NCBI GenBank assembly: GCA_040954595.2
Contig: CM082584.2
Location: 930,001-994,000 of the forward strand
Origin: Balanoglossus misakiensis
Lineage: Eukaryota > Hemichordata
DNA: 64,000 nucleotides
Reading direction: 5' to 3'
In this document: positions 56,420 to 64,000 of the stretch, one piece after another
How the letters are laid out: each line of letters begins with the position of its first letter
Numbering within the stretch: position 1 is the stretch's first letter
Program-made: the position numbers and the translations under genes
Notes under the pieces: generated by a model
Databases searched by the model: none
Told to the model about the DNA's origin: nothing
The model's input: only the letters and a program-made list of their open reading frames with translations

Positions 56420-59400
56420 AAAGTTGCAAGCAGCGTTGGCGGGGCACAAGCGGTTCCCATGGTAACAAGCAAATGCCAAGGCTGTATCTGCTGTGGATAC
56501 CAAGATATTGGAAAGTAGGTCAAAGGTCACCTGAGGTCACCCCAAATTTGGGCAAAAAAATCGGACCCCATACTAGTCTAGGTCCAACAAAAACCAAACA
56601 CCTAGCTCTATTGGTTCGCCTAGAATTAGGTATGCGCATAATTAATGAGGTCTTGTGTAAGACTCCATATCTGCTCCATCGGCCCTCCAAAAGCCAGGAC
56701 TCTAACTGCTGTGGATGCTGAGATATGGGAAATTAGATCAAAGGTCATCCAAGGTCATCAAAAATTTGGGCATAAAATGTTGACCCCAGAGTGGGCCATG
56801 TCCAACTAAAACCAGACCTCTAGCCCTATTGGTTAGCCTGGAATTAGATATGCAGAAAAATGATGTTTCAGAAATAGGTCAAGGGTCATTGCCAAAATTA
56901 CCAAAATAGTTGTGTCATGTCCTGGCAGCATTGGTACCCATGTCCACAAAATTCATGACTGTGGTGCTTTTACAAGAGGAGGTATGGGGATATGCATATA
57001 TAATTAGTTGTTTTAAAACTGGGTCAAAGGTCATGTCAAAATTGCCCCGAAAAATTGTAACAACTTCCGGTCATATGATGACTCATATCCAAAAAAAGAA
57101 TTTACGTGCTGTCAACATTTTGGCTACAAAACAGAATTTTCATTTTTCAATGGTTTTCCGAAAATCCAACATGGCCGCCATAATGATCGACCAATCACAG
57201 TGCGCTTCGCAAACTTGATAAACATAGGTTAGGTGACCACATACCCCGAATCCTGTGACTCGGCAATCGCTGGTTCTGGAGAAGAAGATTTTTAAAGTTT
57301 TAAGTAGTTTTTCAGAAAATCAATTGTAGCAAAAAAACTTTATGTGTGACGTCATGATTTCAATGGGGTAAAATGATGGACAGAAGGTAGGCTACCTGTA
57401 CACCAAATTTGAACTCGATCGGCCCAGTAGTTTTTGAGAAGGACTCGTTTAACGATTGTCAGGAAATGCAATATGGCCGCCAGGTCACGTGACTAATTAA
57501 ATATTCACGAGCCACTGCACGTCTACTCATTGGCCCCTATCACCCTACCAAGTTTCAGCCCCCAAGGTGCAGCGGTTTTCCAGATCTACCTGGCCGAATT
57601 TCTCGGAAGAAGAAGAAGAAGAAGATTAAAGCTGCGAGCAGCATTGTCGGGCCCAAGCGCTGATCTTGAATTATATATGCACAGTATGAATGAGAAGAAA
57701 CAGAATTTTCTATCGGATGTATTATCTCATGACATAACAAGGATGTGTGTATTTTTGCTGCTTAAATAGGGTGAAGTAGGTCAAAGGTCACCTGAGGTCA
57801 CCCAACATCTGGGCAATTTTTTTTTACCCATACTGGTCCATGTCCAACAAAAACCAAAACTCTAGCTCTTTTGGTTCGCCTGTAATTAGGTATGTGCATA
57901 TTTAATGAGGGCAGCAGGTGTCACAGGTGACCCAAAAATGTGGCTTTACATTTTGGTCCCATCCTACCAAATGCCATGGCTGTATCTGTTCTGGATGCTG
58001 AGATATGCGAAAGTAGGTCAAAGGTCACCAGAGGTCACGCAACATTTGGGCAAAAAATTTTGATCCCATACTGGTCTGTGTCCAACAAAAACCAAACCTC
58101 TAGCTCTATTGGTTCGCCTGTAATTTGCTATGCACATAATTAATGAGGTCAGCAGAGGTCAAAGGGGTCATGAAAAGTAGCAAAATATTTTGATCACACA
58201 CTAATCCACATTCATCAAAAACCAAACGTCTAGCCCTATAGGTTAGCCTGGAATTAGATATGCAGAAATAATAACGCGTGATAAGTAGGTCAAAGGTCAT
58301 GTGAAAAATCGCCAAAAAATTGTAACATATTTTAGTCACATGACGATTGATATCCATAAAAAGAATTTGTATGCTATCAATTTTTAGACTAGAAAAAGGA
58401 ATTTCAATTTTTCACTGCTTTTTACAAAATCCAATATGGCCGCCATAATCTTCGACCAATCACAATGCTCTTTGCAAACTTGATAGACATCAGTGTAGTG
58501 ACCATACTCCCCGAATCTTGCGACTCAGTCATCGCCCGTTCTGGAGAGGAAGATTTTTGGAGTTTAACAATGGTTTTTCTAAAATCCAATATGGCCGCCA
58601 TAATCTTCGACCAATCACAATGATCTTCGCAAACTTGATAGACATCAGTTAGGTGACCACATACCCCAAACCCCGTGTCTCGGTTATCACTGGTTCTGGA
58701 GAAGAAGATTTTTGAAATTTAAGCCAGATTTCAGAAAAAAAATTGTAGCAAAAAAACTGCAACATTGACAGCAAAATTTCCAATTACAAAAATGATGGGT
58801 AGAAGGTAGTCTACCTGCATGCCAAATTTGAAGTCGATCTGACATGTAGTTTCTGAGATCTGAGATTTGAATTTTTTCAGAAAATCCAATATGGCCGCCA
58901 GGTCACGTGACTAATTAATTATTCACAAGTCACTGCACATCTACTCATTGACCTTGACCACTGTATCAAGTTTGAGAAGTGTACCTGCAGTAGTTTCAGA
59001 GATCTCGTTGGCCGAAGAAATTGACACAAGAAAAAAGAAAGAAAGAATTAAAGCTGCAAGCAGCATTGTCGGGCCCAAGCGCTGATCTTGAATTATATAT
59101 GCACAGTATGAATGAGAAGAAACAGAATTTTCTATCGGATGTATTATCTCATGACATAACAAGGATGTGTGTATTTTTGCTGCTGAAATAGGGTGAAGTA
59201 GGTCAAAGGTCACCTGAGGTCACCCACAATTTGGGCAATTTTTTTTACCCATACTGGTCCATGTCCAACAAAAACCAAAAGTCTAGCTCTATTGGTTCGC
59301 CTGTAATTAGGTATGTGCATATTTAATGAGGTCAGCAGGTGTCACAGGTGACCCAAAAATGTGGCTTTACATTTTGGTCCCATCCTACCAAATGCCATGG

Positions 59401-62400
59401 CTGTATCTGCTCTGGATGCTGAGATATGCGAAAGTAGGTCAAAGGTCACCAGAGGTCACCCAACATTTGGGCAAAAAATGTTGATCCCATACTGGTCCAT
59501 GTCCAACAAAAACCAAACCTCTAGCTCTATTGGTTCGCCTGTAATTAGCTATGCACATAATTAATGAGGTCAGCAGAGGTCAAAGGGGTCATGAAAAGTA
59601 GCAAAATATTTTGATCACACACTAATCCACATTCATCAAAAACCAAACGTCTAGCCCTATAGGTTAGCCTGGAATTAAATATGCAGAAATAATAACGCGT
59701 GATAAGTAGGTCAAAGGTCATGTGAAAAATCGCCAAAAAATTGTAACATATTTTAGTCACATGACGATTGATATCCATAAAAAGAATTTGTATGCTATCA
59801 ATTTTTAGACTAGAAAAAGGAATTTCAATTTTTCACTGCTTTTTACAAAATCCAATATGGCCGCCATAATTTTCGACCAATCACAATGTTCTTTGCAAAC
59901 TTGATAGACATCAGTGTAGTGACCATACTCCCCGAATCTTGCGACTCAGTTATTGCCTGTTCTGGAGAAGAAGATTTTTTGAGCTTTACTATGGTTTTTC
60001 GAAAATCCAATATGGCCGCCATAATCTTCGACCAATCACAATGATCTTCGCAAACTTGATAGACATCAGTTAGGTGACCACATACCACAAACCGCGTGAC
60101 TCGGTTATCGCCGGTTCTGGAGAAGAAGATTTTTGAAATTTTGACCAGATTTCAGAAAAACAACTGTAGCAAAAAAACTGCAACATTGACAGCAAAATAT
60201 CCAATTACAAAAATGATGGGTAGAAGGTACACTACCTGCACGCCAAATCTGAAGTCGATCTGACTTGTAGTTTCTGAGATCTGAGATTTGCATTTTTTCA
60301 GAAAATCCAATATGGCCGCCAGGTCACGTGACTAATTAAGTATTCACAAGTCACTGCACATCTACTTATTGACCTTGACCACTGTAGCAAGTTTGAGCAG
60401 TGTACCTGCAGTAGTTTCAGAGATCTCGTTGGCCGAAGAATTGACACAAGAAAAAAGAAAGAAAGAAAGAAAGAATTAAAGCTGCAAGCAGCATTGTCCG
60501 GGCCCAAGCTCTATTATCTGATCTGATTATTAGATATGCACATAATTAATGAGTAGAAACATAATGCAGTGTTTTATCCCATGAAATATCAAGGTTATAT
60601 CTATGTTTGGTGCTGATATAGTGTTAAGTAGGTCAAAGGTCACCCAGGGGTCACCCACAATTTGGGCAGAATATTTTGACCCATAGTGGTCAATGTCCAA
60701 CAAAAACCAGACCTCTAGCCCTTTTGGTTAACCCGGAATTAGGTATGCACATAAATAATGCGTAAAGCAGGTGTCACAGGTGACCCCACAACTTTGGCTT
60801 TTCATTATGGCCCCATACCTCCAAACGCCAAGGTTGTACCTGCTTTGGATGCTGAGATATGCAAAAGTAGGTCAAAGGTCATCTGAGGTCACCCAAAATT
60901 TGGGTAGAAAATTTTGACCCGTAGTGGTCCATGTATAACAAAAACAAAACCTCTAGGTCTATTGGTTCATCTGTAATTAGGTATGTGCATATTTAATGAG
61001 TAAAGCAGGTGTCACAGGTGACCCAAAACTTTGGCTTTTCGTTATGGCCCCATACCTCCAAACGCCAAGGCTGTATCTGGTGTGGATGTCGAGATATGCA
61101 AAAGTAGGTCAAAGGTCACCCGAGGTCACCCAACATTTGGGCAAAATATTTTGACCCCATACTGGTCCATGTATAACAAAAACAAAACCTCTAGGTCTAT
61201 TGGTTCATCTGTAATTAGGTATATGCATATTTAATGAGGTCAGCAGAGGTCAAAGGGGTCATGAAAAGTAGCAAAATTTTTTGATCACATACAAATCCAC
61301 ATACATCTAAAACCAAACTTATAGCCCTATTGGTTAGCCAGGAATTAGATATGCAGAAATAATAATGCATGATAAGTAGGTCAAAGGTCATTGCCAAAAT
61401 TACCAAAATATTTACAGCTTATTCTTGGCATATGATGATTCATATCCATAAAAAGAATTTCTGTGCTATCAATTTTTAGGCTAGAAACAGAATTTTTACT
61501 TTTTAATCGTTGTTCACAAAATCCAATATGGCCGCCAAAATCTTCGACCAATCACAATGATCTTCGCAAACTTGATAGACATCTGTTTAATGACCACACA
61601 CACCAAATCTTGTGACTCGGTTATCGCCGGTTCTTGAGAAGAAGATTTTTGAAATTTTACTAGGGTTTTTCGAAAATCCAATATGGCCGCCATAATCTTC
61701 CACCAATCACAATGATCTTCGCAAACTTGATAGACCTCAGTTTGGTGACCACATACCCCAAACCGCGTGACTCGGTTATCGCCGGTTCTGGAGAAGAAGA
61801 TTTTTGAAATTTTGACCAGATTTCAGAAAAACAACTGTAGCAAAAAAACTGCAACATTGACAGCAAAATATCCAATTACAAAAATGATGGGTAGAAGGTA
61901 GACTACCTGCACACCAAGTTTGAAGTCGATCTGACTTGTAGTTTCTGAGATCTGAGATTTGCATTTTTTCAGAAAATCTAATATGGCCGCCAGGTCACGT
62001 GACTAATTAAAAATTCAAGGGTTCAATGCACATCTACTCATTGACCTTGACCACTGTAGCAAGTTTGAGAAGTGTACCTGCAGTGGTGTCTGAGATCTAG
62101 AGCGACAAAGAATTGACACAAGAATAAAGAAAGAAGAAAGAAAGAATTAAAGCTGCAAGCAGCATTGTCCGGGCCCAAGCTCTATTATCTGATCTGATAT
62201 TAGATATGCACATAATTAATGAGTAGAAACATAATGCTCTGTTTTATCCCATGAAATATCAAGGTTATATCTATGTTTGGTGTTGATATAGTGTAAAGTA
62301 GGTCAAAGGTCTCCCAGGGGTCACCCACAATTTGGGCAGAAAATTTTGACCCATAGTGGTCCATGTCCAACAAAAACCAGACCTCTAGCCCTTTTGGTTA

Positions 62401-64000
62401 GCCTGGAATTAGGTATGCACATAAATAATGAGTTAAGCAGGTGTCACAGGTGACCCAAAACTTTGGCTTTTCATTATGGCCCCATACCTCCAAACGCCAA
62501 GGCTGTATCTGCTGTGGATGTCGAGATATGCAAAAGTAGGTCAAAGGTCACCCAAGGTCACCCAACATTTGGGCAAAATATTTTGACCCCATACTGTATA
62601 ACAAAAACAAAACCTCAAGGTCTATTGGTTCATCATTAATTAGGTATGTGCATATTTAATGAGGTCAGCAGAGGTCAAAGGGGTCATGAGAAGTAGCAAA
62701 ATTTTTTGATCACATACAAATCCACATACATCAAAAACCAAACTTATAACCCTATTGGTTAGCCTGGAATTAGATATGCAGAAAAATGATGCGTCAAAAG
62801 TAGGTCAAAGGTCATTGCCAAAATTACCAAAATATTTATAGCTTATTCTTGTCATATGATGATTCATATCCATAAAAAGAATTTCTGTGCTATCAATTAT
62901 TAGGCTAGAAAGGGAATTTTTACTTTTTAATCGTTTTTCACAAAATCCAATATGGCCGCCATAATCTTCGACCAATCACATTCATCTTCGCAAACTTGAT
63001 AGACATCTGTTTAATGACCACACACACCAAATCTTGTGACTCGGTTATCGCCGGTTCTTGAGTAGAAGATTTTTCAAATTTTACTAGGGTTTTTCGAAAA
63101 TCCAATATGGCCGCCATAATCTTGGACCAATCACTATGATCTTCGCAAACTTGATAGACATCAGTTAGGTGACCACATACCCCAAACCCCGTGTCTCGGT
63201 TATCACCGGTTCTGGAGAAGAAGATTTTTGAAATTTAGGCCAGATTTCAGAAAAAAAATTGTACCAAAAAAACGGCAACTTTGTCAGCATAATTTCCAAT
63301 TACAAAAATGATGGGCAGAAGGTAGTCTACCAGCATGCCAAATTTGAAGTCGATCTGACTTGCAGTTTCTGAGATCTGAGATTTGCATTTTTTCAGAAAA
63401 TCCAAGATGGCCGCCATGTCACGTGACTAATTAAGTATTCACAAGTCACTGCACATCTACTCATTGACCTTGACCACTGTAGCAAGTTTGAGAACTGTAC
63501 CTGCAGCGGTGTTTGAGATCTAGAGCGATAAAGAATGGAACCAAGAATAAAGAAAGAAAGAAAGACAGAATTAAAGCTGCAAGCAGCATTGTCCGGGCCC
63601 AAGCTCTATTATCTGATCTGATTATTAGATATGCACATAATTAATGAGTAGAAACATAATGCAGTGTTTTTATTCCATGAAATATCAAGGTTATATCTAT
63701 GTTTGGTGCTGATATAGTGTTAAGTAGGTCAAAGGTCACCCAGGGGTCACCCACAATTTGGGCAGAATATTTTGACCCATAGTGGTCAATGTCCAACAAA
63801 AACCAGACCTCTAGCACTTTTGGTTAACCCGGAATTAGGTATGCACATAAATAATGCGTAAAGCAGGTGTCACAGGTGACCCCACAACTTTGGCTTTTCA
63901 TTATGGCCCCATACCTCCAAACGCCAAGGTTGTACCTGCTTTGGATGCTGAGATATGCAAAAGTAGGTCAAAGGTCATCTGAGGTCATCCAACATTTGGG
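56420..64000 (+). repeat. Tandem array of 1.2-1.7 kb GCTGCAAGCAGC units
   Basis: Units begin AAAGCTGCAAGCAGC (AAAGTTGC in the first) at 56420, 57628, 59050, 60478, 62149 and 63573; lengths are 1208, 1422, 1428, 1671 and 1424 bp, the last cut by the window. Each ends in a (GAAA)n-type purine tract then ATT. Units 2 and 3 are nearly identical; units 4 and 6 match each other better than unit 5. Inside each are ~240-bp sub-repeats with GTAGGTCAAAGGTCAC, 'gtctattggtt..cctg.aattag', and a distal part with CCAATATGGCCGCC, GACCAATCAC and GTCACGTGACTAATTA. No coding frame is conserved between units. It lies upstream of, or within, the 5' intron of the 47063-56178 gene. Confidence 0.9.

Noticed and set aside
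57530-63602. Recurrent ORFs (e.g. MALHFGPILPNAMAVS..., MDINRHVTKICYNF...) in the repeat array
   Set aside because: They recur only because the units are copies. Frames are short, on both strands, and break in other units.

Overview
The window looks like nuclear DNA of a marine invertebrate animal. It has AT-rich non-coding DNA, genes split into small phase-1 exons with consensus GT-AG junctions, a mag-like Ty3/gypsy element, many inverted-repeat elements and long tandem arrays. The domain content of the main gene (pentraxin, HYR, sushi, ephrin-receptor-like, EGF) would suit an invertebrate deuterostome such as a hemichordate, cephalochordate or echinoderm. The phylum is an inference; the sequence alone does not fix it.

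Layout. 1-1027: GC-rich, frame-broken remnant of a protein-coding sequence. 1028-5906: complete mag-like Ty3/gypsy retrotransposon on the minus strand, with two identical 204-bp LTRs, primer-binding site, polypurine tract, gag, and a pol that is broken by a frame change and one stop codon. 7275-18445 and 24735-36300: two arms, each about 11-12 kb, of an imperfect inverted duplication. The arms are old repeat mosaics. Younger insertions sit in one arm only, so the other arm serves as the empty site. 18446-24734: spacer between the arms, holding a TATA box, a signal-peptide exon, a linker exon and the C-terminal exons of a pentraxin-like gene whose domain core is missing. 36308-40879: satellite of 54 units of about 86 bp (82-bp variants in the middle) with a duplicated 21-unit, 1766-bp higher-order block. 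It abuts the outer end of the right arm. 40880-46900: mostly unassigned DNA with an RT fragment, a short TIR element and two large fold-backs.

47063-56178 (minus strand): 3' part of a multi-exon gene, 15 exons and about 860 codons. It encodes a type-I membrane protein related in domain content to SVEP1/polydom: partial pentraxin, HYR, sushi, a two-exon linker with an RRKR furin-like site, four ephrin-receptor-like modules, two EGF modules, a transmembrane helix and a 90-residue acidic tail with an NPMY motif. Its 5' exons lie beyond the window or beyond a repeat-filled intron. 56420-64000: tandem array of 1.2-1.7 kb units inside or upstream of that gene. The units carry many perfect AGGTCA direct repeats, GTCACGTGAC palindromes and CCAAT-type motifs.

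No bacterial-type system, CRISPR array, tRNA or rRNA gene was recognised. The points that most deserve a second look are the giant inverted duplication around a gutted pentraxin gene, the nuclear-receptor-like motifs spread by the 1.4-kb repeat, the higher-order satellite, and the membrane-anchored SVEP1-like architecture.
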